From Corynebacterium oculi (GTDB taxonomy: Bacteria; Actinomycetota; Actinomycetes; Mycobacteriales; Mycobacteriaceae): a stretch of 64,000 nt of DNA. A model generated the notes under the pieces. That model was not told where the DNA came from and did no database searches. It worked only from the letters and a program-made list of their open reading frames with translations. Position numbers and translations under genes: made by a program. Numbering within the stretch: position 1 is the stretch's first letter; each line of letters starts with the position of its first letter. The DNA is taken from the NCBI RefSeq assembly GCF_001412105.1, contig NZ_LKST01000001.1, positions 1 through 64,000 of the forward strand, given 5' to 3'. Below are positions 30,033 through 39,105 of the stretch, piece after piece.

Positions 30033-30866
30033 GTGGATACGGATACTGCGATGCGCAACGCGCCCATTGGTGTTTTTGATTCCGGCCTCGGCGGGCTGAC
30101 CGTGGCGCGCACCATGATGGATCAGTTGCCCAACGAATCGGTGATCTACATCGGAGACACCGCCCACGGCCCTTATGGCCCCCTGCCCATTGCGGAGGTG
30201 CGCAGCCACGCCACCCGCATCGCCGATGAACTGGTGGGCCGCGGCTGCAAGATGCTGGTCATCGCCTGCAACACGGCCTCCGCCTCCTTCCTGCACGATG
30301 CCAGGGAGCGCTACGACGTCCCCGTGATCGAGGTCATCCACCCCGCCGTGCGGCGCGCCATGGCCACCACCCGCAACGGGCGCATCGGGGTGATTGGCAC
30401 CCAGGGCACCATCAACTCCGGGGCGTACCAAGACCTCTTTTCCATCAACCCCGGCGTGCGAGTGACCGCCCAGGCCTGCCCGCAGTTCGTGCCCTTCGTG
30501 GAACGGGGGGTGACCTCCGGGCCGGAGATTTTGGACGTGGCGCGCGGATACCTTGCCCCGCTCAAGGAGCAGGATGTGGACACCCTGGTGTTGGGCTGCA
30601 CGCATTACCCGCTGCTCTCCGCCGTGATTCAGCTGGCAATGGGCGATAATGTGGCCCTGGTATCTTCCGCCGAGGAGGCCACCAAGGACGTGCTCAAGGC
30701 TCTGTCCCAGCGAGATTTGCTTGCCGACGCCGCCGCTTCCGGTGCAGCGCCGCCTGTGCGCCGCTTTGAAACCACCGGCGATCCCGCCCTCTTCGCCCAG
30801 CTCGCCAGCCGATTCCTTGGCCCCGGCGTGGCGGATCTAGACGCGGGAACCACGCAGGTGGGCTAA
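30033..30866 (+). CDS. murI: glutamate racemase
   Basis: 277 residues with both catalytic cysteine motifs, VIACNTASA and LGCTHYPLL, and the N-terminal [13 protein letters not shown]. It makes D-glutamate for peptidoglycan. GTG 30033 follows TAGGAT (30019-30024) by 8 bases, suggesting leaderless translation; ATG 30051 is possible. The 3' end overlaps the convergent MFS gene by 30 bases. Confidence 0.95.
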   Translation: MDTDTAMRNAPIGVFDSGLGGLTVARTMMDQLPNESVIYIGDTAHGPYGPLPIAEVRSHATRIADELVGRGCKMLVIACNTASASFLHDARERYDVPVIEVIHPAVRRAMATTRNGRIGVIGTQGTINSGAYQDLFSINPGVRVTAQACPQFVPFVERGVTSGPEILDVARGYLAPLKEQDVDTLVLGCTHYPLLSAVIQLAMGDNVALVSSAEEATKDVLKALSQRDLLADAAASGAAPPVRRFETTGDPALFAQLASRFLGPGVADLDAGTTQVG

Positions 30867-32006
30867 AACGAAGCACGCGGTGAGCACCGCCTGCGGCAGG
30901 AGGATCGCGGCGAGCAGGGCGGGAACAGTGGCGGGGGCCAGGGTGCTGAGAACCACCCCGTAGAGCGCACCGCTGGCCATTTGCAGGAAAAAGAAGAAGC
31001 CGGTGCTAAGCCCCGGATAGGTGGTCCGCACCCCGAGCAGCCCCGCCTGGGCGTAGGGGATCACGGCACCCACCCCGACGAACGCCACCGCCAGGCTTAT
31101 CACCAGGGCGAGCGGGTGAGCGAGCAGCCCCGCTCCCACGCTGAGCAGCAGCCCCGCCGCTCCACAGGCTATAGCTCTGGTTACTGCCCTGGTCATCGCC
31201 TGGTTGAGCGAGGCGGAGCGCTTGACCATCAAGCTGCCGCACAGATAACCCAGCGCGGGAATGGCCACCAGAGCCCCGTAGGCCAGGGAGGATTGCCCGA
31301 GCATGGATTGCAGCAGCGTGCTGGAGGAATGAATGAAACCGAAGTACGTCATCCACACCAGGCAGATGCACCGGGCGTACCAGCGGAAATGCTTGTTGCT
31401 CAGGGCCTGGGTGATGGCGTCAGCGTACTGCCGCGCCGAGGGGCGGCTGGGGTTGGTGGGTGTGGCGGGGGCCAGCAGTAACTCCAGCAAGGGGATGAGC
31501 GCCACTGCGAAGATCGCGGTGAACAGGAACAGCATGCGCCAGGGCGCGACCTGGGAGAGCGCCCCGCCCACTAAGGGAGAGAGCGCCGGGGTGAGCGAGA
31601 TCATCATGGACATGGAGGCCAGCACGCCCACGCGGGCCTCGGCGGGATAGTGGCGCTGCACGATGATCCGGCAGAGCACCGTGGCCGAGGTACCGCCGAG
31701 GGCCTGGAGAAAACGGCCTGCTCCCAGCACAGCGATGTTTGGGGCCGCCGCGCAGATCAGGCTGCCCAGGGCGAAGAGTGCTAAGCCTAGGGATTGCAGG
31801 CGGCGGGCATCAAAGCGATCCGCCAGGGTTCCGGCGAGGAACATGCTCAGCGCGTACCCGGACATGTATAGGGTGAGGGTGAACTCCACCTGGTTCAGCG
31901 GTATTCCCAGATCCGCCGCGATGGTGGAGTTGGCCGGGTTGAGCAGGGAGAGGCCCAGCTGCGGGGCCATGACGATGAGCAGCAGAATCCAGGTGTGCTG
32001 GCGCAT
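30837..32006 (-). CDS. MFS efflux transporter (Bcr/CflA-like)
   Basis: 389 residues, 12 hydrophobic segments. [26 protein letters not shown] and [23 protein letters not shown] fit the Bcr/CflA drug-proton antiporters. Probably exports drugs or small metabolites. An inverted repeat at 32019-32048 lies directly before the start and may be an operator. First gene of the block inserted between murI and the MBL-fold gene relative to mycobacteria. Confidence 0.85.
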   Translation of the reverse strand: MRQHTWILLLIVMAPQLGLSLLNPANSTIAADLGIPLNQVEFTLTLYMSGYALSMFLAGTLADRFDARRLQSLGLALFALGSLICAAAPNIAVLGAGRFLQALGGTSATVLCRIIVQRHYPAEARVGVLASMSMMISLTPALSPLVGGALSQVAPWRMLFLFTAIFAVALIPLLELLLAPATPTNPSRPSARQYADAITQALSNKHFRWYARCICLVWMTYFGFIHSSSTLLQSMLGQSSLAYGALVAIPALGYLCGSLMVKRSASLNQAMTRAVTRAIACGAAGLLLSVGAGLLAHPLALVISLAVAFVGVGAVIPYAQAGLLGVRTTYPGLSTGFFFFLQMASGALYGVVLSTLAPATVPALLAAILLPQAVLTACFVLAHLRGSRV

Positions 32007-32018
32007 GGGCCTCCCTTA

Positions 32019-32048
32019 AGGGTTTTCGTTTGATCTATAGAAAACCCT
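32019..32048. promoter_or_regulatory. inverted repeat upstream of the MFS gene
   Basis: AGGGTTTTC (32019-32027) and GAAAACCCT (32040-32048), a perfect 9-base repeat with a 12-base centre, 12 bases before the MFS start. The centre contains CTATAG. It may be an operator or a weak terminator for the upstream symporter gene. Confidence 0.5.
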
Positions 32049-32062
32049 ACCCCCGAATTGCT

Positions 32063-33676
32063 TTAGTGCTGCACCGGGGCCTCCACCCCCACGCCGGTGA
32101 GCGAGCGCACCTCCATCTCCGCCTGGAGATGATCGAGGTTATCTGGGCGGCCCAGGTAGGTGCCGATGATCGCGGCCAGGAATCCCAAGGGAATGGAGAC
32201 GAGCCCGGGGTTATTCAGCGGGAAGAACGCGAAGTCCGCCCCCGGGATCACCGAGGTGGGCGAGCCGGAGACCGCCGGAGAGAAGATGATAAGCACCAGG
32301 GAGGAGATGAGCCCGGTGTACATGGAGGCCACCGCACCGGTGGTGTTAAAGCGCTTCCAGTACAGGGAGAACAAGATGGTGGGCACGTTGGCCGAGGCCG
32401 CGGTGCAGAAGGCCAGGGAGACCAAGAAGGCGACGTTTTGATCCATGGCGGCGATTCCCAAAATGGTGGAGACGATGCCGATGATAATCACGGTGATCCG
32501 TGAGACGCGCACCTGCTCCTCGAGGGTGGAGGTGCCGTCACGTAGCACGGCATCATAAATATCGTGCGCGATGGAGGCGGAGGCGGTAATGGCCAGGCCC
32601 GCCACCACGGCCAGCACCGTGGCAAAGGCCACCGCGGAGATCAGGGCCATGAAGATCGGCCCGGCCAGGGAAAGGGCCAGCAGGGGTGCGGCGGCGTTGG
32701 CTCCGCCGGGGGCCTCCTTGATGGCGTCCGGGCCCACCAGGGCCGCGGCGGCATAGCCCAGGAGGAGGGTGAGCAGGTAAAACCCGCCGATGAGCACGAT
32801 GGCCCAGGTTACGGACTTGCGTGCCTCGCGGGCGGTGGGCACGGTATAAAAGCGCATGAGCACGTGGGGTAGGCCCGCCACGCCGAGAACCAGGGCCAGG
32901 CCCAGGGAGATAAAGTCCAGCTTGGAGGTGTTGGAGGCCCCGTACTTCATGCCCGGCTCCAGGATCGCGGTGTTGCCTCCGTGCTTGTCCACGGCCATGT
33001 GGAGGAGTTCGGAGAAGTTGCCCCGCACGATGACCAGAATGATGATGGTCATCACGATCACGCCGCCGCACAACAACACGGCCTTAATCATCTGCACGTA
33101 TGTGGTGCCCTTCATGCCACCGATGAGCACGTAGGCCGTCATAATCACGCCCACCACGGCGATGACGAGCGCCTGGGCGGATTTCTCGTGTATATCCAGC
33201 AGCACGGAGACCAGGGCGCCTGCGCCAGCCATCTGTGCGATCAGGTAGAAGAGGGAGACGAAGAGCGTGGCCATTGCGGCGGCGATGCGCACCGGGCGTT
33301 GCTTGAGGCGGAAGGAAAGCACGTCTGCCATGGTGAACTTGTCGGTGTTGCGCAGCGGCTCGGCCACCAGCAGCAGGGCCACGAGCCAGGCCACGAAGAA
33401 CCCGATGGAGTAGAGGAAGCCGTCATAGCCGGTCAGAGAGATGGCCCCGACGATGCCGAGGAAGGACGCCGCCGAGAGATAATCCCCGGCGATGGCCAGG
33501 CCGTTTTGCCGCCCGGAGAAGCTGGCCCCGCCGGTGTAGAAGTCCGATGCCTTGGTGGTGGTGCGGCCCACGCGCATGACGATGGTCATGGTGGCGATGA
33601 TGAAGGCGGCAAAGACGCCGATGTTGAGCAGGGGATTGCCGGTATCGCCCTGGGCGAGGATGTGAGTGTGATTCAT
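32063..33676 (-). CDS. cation/acetate-type solute symporter (ActP/MctC-like)
   Basis: 537 residues, 12-13 membrane helices, of the sodium:solute symporter family. Typical stretches are DFYTGGASFSGRQNGLAIAG, SFLGIVGAISLTGYDG and KQRPVRIAAAMATLFVS. It resembles ActP of E. coli and MctC of C. glutamicum (uptake of acetate, pyruvate, propionate). AAGGAG lies 6 bases before ATG 33676. The DUF485 gene precedes it by 10 bases, the usual partner. Confidence 0.9.
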   Translation of the reverse strand: MNHTHILAQGDTGNPLLNIGVFAAFIIATMTIVMRVGRTTTKASDFYTGGASFSGRQNGLAIAGDYLSAASFLGIVGAISLTGYDGFLYSIGFFVAWLVALLLVAEPLRNTDKFTMADVLSFRLKQRPVRIAAAMATLFVSLFYLIAQMAGAGALVSVLLDIHEKSAQALVIAVVGVIMTAYVLIGGMKGTTYVQMIKAVLLCGGVIVMTIIILVIVRGNFSELLHMAVDKHGGNTAILEPGMKYGASNTSKLDFISLGLALVLGVAGLPHVLMRFYTVPTAREARKSVTWAIVLIGGFYLLTLLLGYAAAALVGPDAIKEAPGGANAAAPLLALSLAGPIFMALISAVAFATVLAVVAGLAITASASIAHDIYDAVLRDGTSTLEEQVRVSRITVIIIGIVSTILGIAAMDQNVAFLVSLAFCTAASANVPTILFSLYWKRFNTTGAVASMYTGLISSLVLIIFSPAVSGSPTSVIPGADFAFFPLNNPGLVSIPLGFLAAIIGTYLGRPDNLDHLQAEMEVRSLTGVGVEAPVQH

Positions 33677-33686
33677 GGTGGCTCCT

Positions 33687-34049
33687 TTAGGCGTGGTCCG
33701 CGGTGTGGGGCTGTTCGAGGCTCTCGCGCAGGGCGGAGGAACGCGGCTCAATCTGGCGCTCCGCGTAGCGCACGTAGGCCCAGGTGATGAGGAACGTGGT
33801 GAGGAATTGCAGCAGTCCCAGCACGATGCCGAGGTTGATGTTGCCTATCACGGGGGTGGCGTAGAGGCTGGGGGCATACATAGCTAGGACGATGTAGAGC
33901 ACAAACCATGTCAGGCCTGCGATGGTGATGGGGAACGTGAAGGAGCGGATCTTGGAGCGCAATTCGAGGAACTCCGGGCTTTGTTGGGCCCGGCGGAACT
34001 CCTCGCTAGTGGGGGTGTGGGGCGCGGCCCCGGAGGTGGCGGTGGTCAT
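33687..34049 (-). CDS. DUF485 membrane protein, symporter partner
   Basis: 120 residues, two membrane helices, with the DUF485 pattern SPEFLELRSKIRSFTFP and GLLQFLTTFLITWAYVRYAER. Proteins like this (YjcH) are co-transcribed with ActP-type symporters; their exact role is unclear. ATG 34049 chosen by homology; the longer open frame upstream is not family-like. An inverted repeat at 34090-34106 lies in its promoter region. Confidence 0.87.
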   Translation of the reverse strand: MTTATSGAAPHTPTSEEFRRAQQSPEFLELRSKIRSFTFPITIAGLTWFVLYIVLAMYAPSLYATPVIGNINLGIVLGLLQFLTTFLITWAYVRYAERQIEPRSSALRESLEQPHTADHA

Positions 34050-34089
34050 GCGTAGCCTGCCTATCCGTAGTCCATAATGAGTGGGTTGA

Positions 34090-34106
34090 CTCACTATATG
34101 TGTGAG
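34090..34106. promoter_or_regulatory. inverted repeat in the DUF485-symporter promoter region
   Basis: CTCAC and GTGAG separated by TATATGT, 41 bases before the DUF485 start. It may be an operator; I cannot assign the regulator. Confidence 0.4.
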
Positions 34107-34163
34107 ATTGTCGGATAGTGTACATAAAGGTTGCGTTCCGCTGAAAAACTGTAGGGAATAATT

Positions 34164-34193
34164 TTCCCCCACCCAATCATGTGGGTGGGGGAA
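34164..34193 (-). terminator. hairpin after the ABC exporter operon
   Basis: TTCCCCCACCCA (34164-34175) pairs with TGGGTGGGGGAA (34182-34193). It lies about 70 bases after the ABC-2 permease stop on the minus strand. The T-run is weak (AATTATT), so confidence is moderate. Confidence 0.6.
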
Positions 34194-34263
34194 GCGTGGT
34201 GACCAGTGGAAATGCCGGGAGCGTGGGGGTGGTACGTGGGGGTATCCGTGTGGTGTTGAAGGG

Positions 34264-35427
34264 CTAGTTGCCGCTCAGGGCCGCGCGCCAGGTGACCTTT
34301 TGGCCATTGCGCAGGATGGAGCGGCGATAGACCCGGGCGGTGAGCGCCAGCGCCGCCAACACGGCGAGGGCCAGCACCCCATAACTCAACCCGAGGCCCA
34401 GGCCGCTCATCTCCCCGGCGGCGTACTGAGTGGGGGCCACCGTGAGGGAGAAGGGCGGAACCCAGGCGAGCACGTGCATGATGGTGGAATCGGTGGCGTT
34501 CATTCCGAAGGACGCCGCGTAGATGGTGGCAAAGGCCAGCGTCATGATGGGCGCCTGTGTGGAGGCCAGATCCTCGCTGCGGCTGACCATCGAACCCGCC
34601 GCCGCCCACAGCGTGCCGAAGAACAACATGCCCAGGACGAACGCCACCAGGAAGAGCGGCAGCAGGGCGAAGTGAAAGTTGATATTCTCTGCCAGGCCAG
34701 TGACATTGAGGGCCGTCACACCCACGGCGCTGACGATGAGGGTGCTGATAAACCCGATGGCGAGGTTGCCCAGGAGTTTGCCCGCCAGGAAGTCCATTGG
34801 CCGGGCGGTGGCCAGGATCAACTCGATCACGCGCGAGGACTTCTCCTCCGTGACGCGCCCGCCGATATTCCCGGCAAAGAGCATGATGAAGTACATCACC
34901 ACTATTATTCCGACCAGAACGGAGGATACAGTGCCAAAGTCCGTTTCCTCCCCGATAGTGGTGTGGGTGATATTCACGGGGTCGGCGGCCTGCGCGTAAT
35001 CCGTGGGGCTGAGCCCCAGGGAATCGAGGGCGTGGCGGTGCGCCATAGCCTGCGCGGCGGCCTCGGTGGCGGCGGCGATAGTGGAATCCGGGGTGCCGTC
35101 GGCAAGCAATTCCCAGCCCTCCGGGGTGGCGATGAGGGCGGCGTCGGCAGTATCTTTTACCTGCTCGCGCGCGGTGGGGGCGTCGGCGGTGGAAACCTCG
35201 ATGCCGGGAGCGCCGGAGAGTTCCTGAAACTCGTAGGCCTCCATGCCCGCCACCACCAGGTGCGGCTGATCGGCATCGCGGTTTTGCAGCCAACTAAACA
35301 CGCCGCAGGCGGCAACGATGGCCACGATGATGATGGCGAGGGAAAACTTGATGGCCTTATTGCGCGTGGCAATGCGCACCTCCTGGGCGGCCACGGTGCC
35401 AATGGTGTTCATGCGGGAGTAACTCAT
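34264..35427 (-). CDS. ABC-2 type exporter permease (NatB-like)
   Basis: 387 residues with an N-terminal membrane helix, a large extracellular loop and five to six C-terminal helices. The segment EKSSRVIELILATARPMDFLAGKLLGN is the NatB/CcmB-type hallmark. It pairs with the ATPase whose stop overlaps its start by four bases. NatAB-type systems export sodium or small toxic molecules; the cargo here is unknown. Part of the XRE/membrane-protein cassette. Confidence 0.88.
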   Translation of the reverse strand: MSYSRMNTIGTVAAQEVRIATRNKAIKFSLAIIIVAIVAACGVFSWLQNRDADQPHLVVAGMEAYEFQELSGAPGIEVSTADAPTAREQVKDTADAALIATPEGWELLADGTPDSTIAAATEAAAQAMAHRHALDSLGLSPTDYAQAADPVNITHTTIGEETDFGTVSSVLVGIIVVMYFIMLFAGNIGGRVTEEKSSRVIELILATARPMDFLAGKLLGNLAIGFISTLIVSAVGVTALNVTGLAENINFHFALLPLFLVAFVLGMLFFGTLWAAAGSMVSRSEDLASTQAPIMTLAFATIYAASFGMNATDSTIMHVLAWVPPFSLTVAPTQYAAGEMSGLGLGLSYGVLALAVLAALALTARVYRRSILRNGQKVTWRAALSGN

Positions 35428-36305
35428 GCCTGGACAACCTCCTGGAACAGGTCGGTGAGATCGGGAACGTGCGGAGTAAAGGAATGGACGGGCCCGGCGG
35501 CCAGGGCAGCGCGGAGCACTTGCTGCTCATCGGCTTCGGCGGCGAGTTCCACGATGACGGCTTCCGACGTCTCCTCCACCACCGTGGCCCCCGGCGGGTA
35601 CCAGCCGCGCGCCGGGGTGCTCACCTCGTAGCGGCGCGGGCCGCGCTGCCGCAGTTCGGCCACGGTGCCCTCGGCGCGCATGGCGCCGCCGGAGATGATG
35701 CCCACGCGATCGCAGAGCCGCTGCACCAGGTCGAGCTGGTGGGAGGAAAAGAGAACAGGCACCCCGGCGGCGGCCCTCTCTAAAAGCATGGTGCTCATCA
35801 CGGACACGGCCACGGGGTCAAGTCCGGAAAAGGGCTCATCGAGAATGAGCACGCGGGGATCGTGGATCAAGGAGGCCGCCAGCTGCACGCGCTGCTGGTT
35901 GCCCAGGGAAAGGTCATTGAGGGGATCCTTAGCGCGCTCGGCCAGGCCCAACTTCTCCAGGAGGTCCTGTGCGCTGCGGGCGGCGGCGGCCTTGGTCATG
36001 CCGTGGAGGCGCCCTAAGAAAATGAGCTGGTCCGCGATGGGCTCCTTGTTATACAAGCCGCGCTCCTCCGGCATGTATCCGATGTGGCGGCGCAGATCAT
36101 CGTCGAGCGGGGAATTACCCAGCAGCACCTCGCCGGAATCAGCGGCCAGCACGCCCAGCGCGATGCGCATGGTGGTGGACTTGCCCGCGCCGTTGGAGCC
36201 CACGAAGCCATAGACCTCGCCCTCGCGCACGGAAAAGGTCATATCGGTGAGCACGCGGTGATCGCCATAGGATTTATTGAGGCCGCGTATGTGAAGATCG
36301 GGCAT
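35424..36305 (-). CDS. ABC transporter ATPase (NatA-like)
   Basis: 293 residues. Walker A GSNGAGKSTT, signature LSLGNQQRVQL, Walker B VLILDEPFSGLDPV and a C-terminal NatA-type extension (EVSTPARGWYP...). LSLGNQQ replaces the usual LSGGQ. It overlaps the permease gene by four bases and follows the first of three small membrane-protein genes by 12 bases, so all appear to be one transcript. Confidence 0.9.
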   Translation of the reverse strand: MPDLHIRGLNKSYGDHRVLTDMTFSVREGEVYGFVGSNGAGKSTTMRIALGVLAADSGEVLLGNSPLDDDLRRHIGYMPEERGLYNKEPIADQLIFLGRLHGMTKAAAARSAQDLLEKLGLAERAKDPLNDLSLGNQQRVQLAASLIHDPRVLILDEPFSGLDPVAVSVMSTMLLERAAAGVPVLFSSHQLDLVQRLCDRVGIISGGAMRAEGTVAELRQRGPRRYEVSTPARGWYPPGATVVEETSEAVIVELAAEADEQQVLRAALAAGPVHSFTPHVPDLTDLFQEVVQA

Positions 36306-36317
36306 GGTGGTTACTCC

Positions 36318-36875
36318 TTATTCTGTGGAATCGGTGTCGGGGCGGGCGTGAAAGGTGAGGGCGTAGCCCACGGCGGGGAGGGTGGTGATGAGGAGGGAGG
36401 CAATGAGAAAGATCCCTCCGAGAATGACGTTCCACCAGGTTGGGGGAGTATCGACTGCGGTATATAGGGAGAAAGAATTGGTAAGGCTGAGGATGAGAAA
36501 GAAGGCAAAACCCCACGCGATGAGCAGGCGCAAGGTGATGCGATTCCAGAAATTCACCACGGAGTTCTCGTACTCGTCGAGCACCGTGGCAGGGGCATCT
36601 TCCTTGGAATTAATGGTGATCCGCAGCAGTATCCATGGTACGCAGACAAGAAGCATGACAACGAGGCTGGCAAAATATGCAGGCCGCCACCACAGCCCGA
36701 TCACGGCGAGGGTGAGGGCCAGCGCGCATAAACCCCACAGGGAAAATACGAGCCTCAGGGTGGTGGTGCGGTTGCGCCAGGAGGCAAGCCAGGCACCACT
36801 CTGTGCCTGGTTCTTTTCCCAGCGCCGGGCTTTGGCCGCCTCGTGATTGCGGTACAGGGTATCGAGGGAAATCAT
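36318..36875 (-). CDS. four-helix membrane protein with LDEYEN motif (paralogue A)
   Basis: 185 residues, unknown function. A basic N-terminus (EAAKARRWEKNQ) is followed by two membrane helices, the cytoplasmic motif APATVLDEYENSVVNFW, two more helices and LPAVGYALTFHARPD. It is paralogous to the next gene, which has the same motifs. AAGGA lies 7 bases before the ATG. It sits directly upstream of an ABC exporter, suggesting a sensory or resistance partner. Confidence 0.8.
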   Translation of the reverse strand: MISLDTLYRNHEAAKARRWEKNQAQSGAWLASWRNRTTTLRLVFSLWGLCALALTLAVIGLWWRPAYFASLVVMLLVCVPWILLRITINSKEDAPATVLDEYENSVVNFWNRITLRLLIAWGFAFFLILSLTNSFSLYTAVDTPPTWWNVILGGIFLIASLLITTLPAVGYALTFHARPDTDSTE

Positions 36876-36877
36876 GG

Positions 36878-37408
36878 TTATTCCTTTGGATCGGAGGTGT
36901 GGAAGGCGAGGCTGTATCCCACGGCGGGGAGCATTCCGATGAGAAAACCGGTACTTGCCGTTAACAGAGCTAGTGAGAAGAGCCAACGGCTCAGATTTGC
37001 GGAGTCAAGGACGCTGAGTACACCGAGGGCACAGGCTAAAAGTGGAAGAATAGATGTGCATAGGCCAAAGGCCAGGGAGCGCCAGGTATTGAGCACCTGA
37101 TTCTCGTACTCATCGAGCACGGCGGCGGGGGCAAAATCTTTGTGGTCGATGGTTTCCCGCAATATGCACCAGGAGCCGAAACTGATGAGCGTTGTGAAAA
37201 TCCACAGCCAGATGAAGGGGAGCGAAAAGAAGACTCCTATGGCGGCGATGAAGCTCACGGAGAGAGCGCCAAAATACGTGCCGATGAGCAATCGTTGGCG
37301 CTGCGGGGTGCGCCAGGCGGGAAGTGGGGTGCCTCGACGTTCTTGTTTGGCGTGCCAGCGCCGGGCCTGGCGCTCGTCGTAACCCATGATGAAGTCGGTG
37401 AGGGACAT
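36878..37408 (-). CDS. four-helix membrane protein with LDEYEN motif (paralogue B)
   Basis: 176 residues, unknown function. Starts DFIMGYDERQARRWHAKQ, then two membrane helices, APAAVLDEYENQVLNTW, two helices and MLPAVGYSLAFHTSDPKE. This is the same layout as paralogue A, two bases downstream of this stop, so a tandem duplication is likely. AAGGAG precedes the start. Confidence 0.8.
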   Translation of the reverse strand: MSLTDFIMGYDERQARRWHAKQERRGTPLPAWRTPQRQRLLIGTYFGALSVSFIAAIGVFFSLPFIWLWIFTTLISFGSWCILRETIDHKDFAPAAVLDEYENQVLNTWRSLAFGLCTSILPLLACALGVLSVLDSANLSRWLFSLALLTASTGFLIGMLPAVGYSLAFHTSDPKE

Positions 37409-37442
37409 GGTTCTCCTTGGGGCTGTTTCTATAGGGAGGGGG

Positions 37443-37952
37443 TTAACCAAGGTCTGGGGATAGGGTTTCATCGCGGTTCATACCGGTGGCGATGTCTCTG
37501 AATATGGCGATGGTGGAACCCAAGGCGATGATTCCGGCGGACATGCCTATCGCGCGCACCCAGGTGGCTGTTTCCTCCGGGCTGGGTTGAAGTGTGGTGA
37601 TGAGCGCGGGCAGTGTGAGTAGCGTCAACATGACAGCCAGTAGACCGCATAGCAAAATATTCATGGCGCGGCTTCTGGCGATAAGAGCTCGTTCTCGTTG
37701 ATATTCGTCGAGATCGTCGAGGCGTGATGATTGGGTTTGACCGCCCGTGGCTTTGAGTAAGGAGACCACGCAACCGACATATCCTGCTATGCCCACTGCC
37801 CAGAGAATCATGGATGGAGTAAGGAAGATGAAGGAAAGGGGAATGGACACCACTGCAAGGCCCAGGCTGACGTAGGCGCCCAGGATAGAGCGGCGTCGGA
37901 CGCTGGCGCTGGTAGGGGGTGCGGGGGAGGAGGGCATAGCGATAACTCTCAT
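37443..37952 (-). CDS. membrane protein with LDEYQ motif (third, divergent member)
   Basis: 169 residues, unknown function. Two helices, then LDDLDEYQRERALIARSRAMN, then two helices; it lacks the GYxLxFH tail of paralogues A and B but keeps the central motif and layout. Its ATG overlaps the stop of the XRE regulator gene (ATGA), so regulator and membrane protein are translationally coupled. An internal ATG at 37937 is an alternative start. Confidence 0.75.
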   Translation of the reverse strand: MRVIAMPSSPAPPTSASVRRRSILGAYVSLGLAVVSIPLSFIFLTPSMILWAVGIAGYVGCVVSLLKATGGQTQSSRLDDLDEYQRERALIARSRAMNILLCGLLAVMLTLLTLPALITTLQPSPEETATWVRAIGMSAGIIALGSTIAIFRDIATGMNRDETLSPDLG

Positions 37953-38206
37953 TTCTGGTACATGGCGGTGGACATGGGGGCGAACTCGGTGCGGCTGAAC
38001 ACGGCTTCCACGGGGAGGTCAAAGACCTCGCAGATGCGGAACGCGAGGTCGAGGCTGGGGGAGTGATCCCCGCGTTCTAGGGCTCCGATGGTCTGGGGGT
38101 TGACGTCGATGAGCTCCGCGAGTTGTACGCGCGACATGTCCCGTTCCGCGCGCAGGACCCTGATCCGGTTAAAGATGGGATCCTTCGCCTTTTTCTTTGG
38201 GGACAT
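37949..38206 (-). CDS. XRE-family HTH transcriptional regulator
   Basis: 85 residues: MSPKKKAKDP then a Cro/C1-type HTH (RIRVLRAERDMSRVQLAELI...NPQTIGALERGDHSPSLDLAFRICEVFDLP) of the YozG-like short type commonly found ahead of membrane proteins and ABC exporters. ATG 38206 chosen because the longer frame to 38242 runs over the promoter. An inverted repeat at 38215-38229 directly before the start is a plausible autoregulatory operator. Confidence 0.88.
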   Translation of the reverse strand: MSPKKKAKDPIFNRIRVLRAERDMSRVQLAELIDVNPQTIGALERGDHSPSLDLAFRICEVFDLPVEAVFSRTEFAPMSTAMYQK

Positions 38207-38214
38207 ACCATATA

Positions 38215-38229
38215 GTGTTGTATAAACAC
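38215..38229. promoter_or_regulatory. putative operator of the XRE cassette
   Basis: GTGTT-GTATA-AACAC, 9 bases before the regulator ATG, with an overlapping GTTGT/ACAAC repeat. On the minus strand TTGACA (complement of 38234-38239) stands just upstream as a possible -35. Confidence 0.5.
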
Positions 38230-38315
38230 AACGATCTGTCAATTTTTAACACCACGTCGCGCGTTCCCTGCCCGAGGGTTAGTAAAACCGTGCGATTCAT
38301 GGCACTGTAAAACCC

Positions 38316-39083
38316 ATGAAGTTGACCGTCCTTGGTAGTTCAGGAAGCCTCGGTGCCCCCGGCAACCCGGCGTCCGGATACTTCATCGAGGCCCCAGGCA
38401 TGCCGGGGGTCATCATGGATCTCGGCCCAGGCACCCTGGCTAATCTTCAAACGCTGAGCAACCCCTCGGAGGCTCACGTCATCTTCTCCCACCTCCACGC
38501 GGATCACTGCATGGATTTCCCCTCCCTGCTGGTGTGGCGGCGCTACCACCCCACCCTGGCCGCGCAGCGCCGCCACCAGTTCATGGCCCCCGGCTACGCC
38601 CCGGTGCACCTGGGCCGCCTCTTCTCCGACGATCAACCCGACGGCGTGGATGACTTCTCCGACACCTTCGCCTTCAGCCCCTGGCAGGATCGCCAAGAAG
38701 AAACCATCGATCGCCTCAGCGTCACCCCGTTTAAGGTCGTGCACCCCGTGGAGGCCTACGCGCTGCGGGTAACGGAACGCACGGGGGCGTCGATAGCCTT
38801 CTCCGGGGACACCGCCTGGACGCGCAGCCTTATCGACGCCGCCCGCGACGTAGACCTCTTCCTCTGCGAGGCGAACTGGGGCACCAGTACCGATAACAAA
38901 GCCCCCGCCATGCACCTCAGCGGTGGGGAAGCCGGGCGCGCCGCCCGCCTGGCCGGGGCGAAACGCCTGGTGATCGTGCACGTGCCGCCGTGGCTCGACC
39001 CGGAGGAGGCCGTGACGGCGGCGCAAAAGGAGTTTGACGGTCCCGTGGAGTTCGGCTGGCCGGGCACCGTGTACGAGGTCTAG
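38316..39083 (+). CDS. metallo-beta-lactamase-fold hydrolase, Rv1339-like cyclic nucleotide phosphodiesterase
   Basis: 255 residues. Metal motif SHLHADH, later [10 protein letters not shown] and the FSGDTAW aspartate are of the RNase Z/MBL type. It begins [20 protein letters not shown]. The position directly before rph-rdgB matches Rv1339, reported as an atypical class II cAMP phosphodiesterase, so that activity is a reasonable inference. CACTGT 7 bases before the ATG suggests leaderless expression. Confidence 0.88.
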   Translation: MKLTVLGSSGSLGAPGNPASGYFIEAPGMPGVIMDLGPGTLANLQTLSNPSEAHVIFSHLHADHCMDFPSLLVWRRYHPTLAAQRRHQFMAPGYAPVHLGRLFSDDQPDGVDDFSDTFAFSPWQDRQEETIDRLSVTPFKVVHPVEAYALRVTERTGASIAFSGDTAWTRSLIDAARDVDLFLCEANWGTSTDNKAPAMHLSGGEAGRAARLAGAKRLVIVHVPPWLDPEEAVTAAQKEFDGPVEFGWPGTVYEV

Positions 39084-39105
39084 CGCGCCGGGTACCCTCA
39101 CAAGC

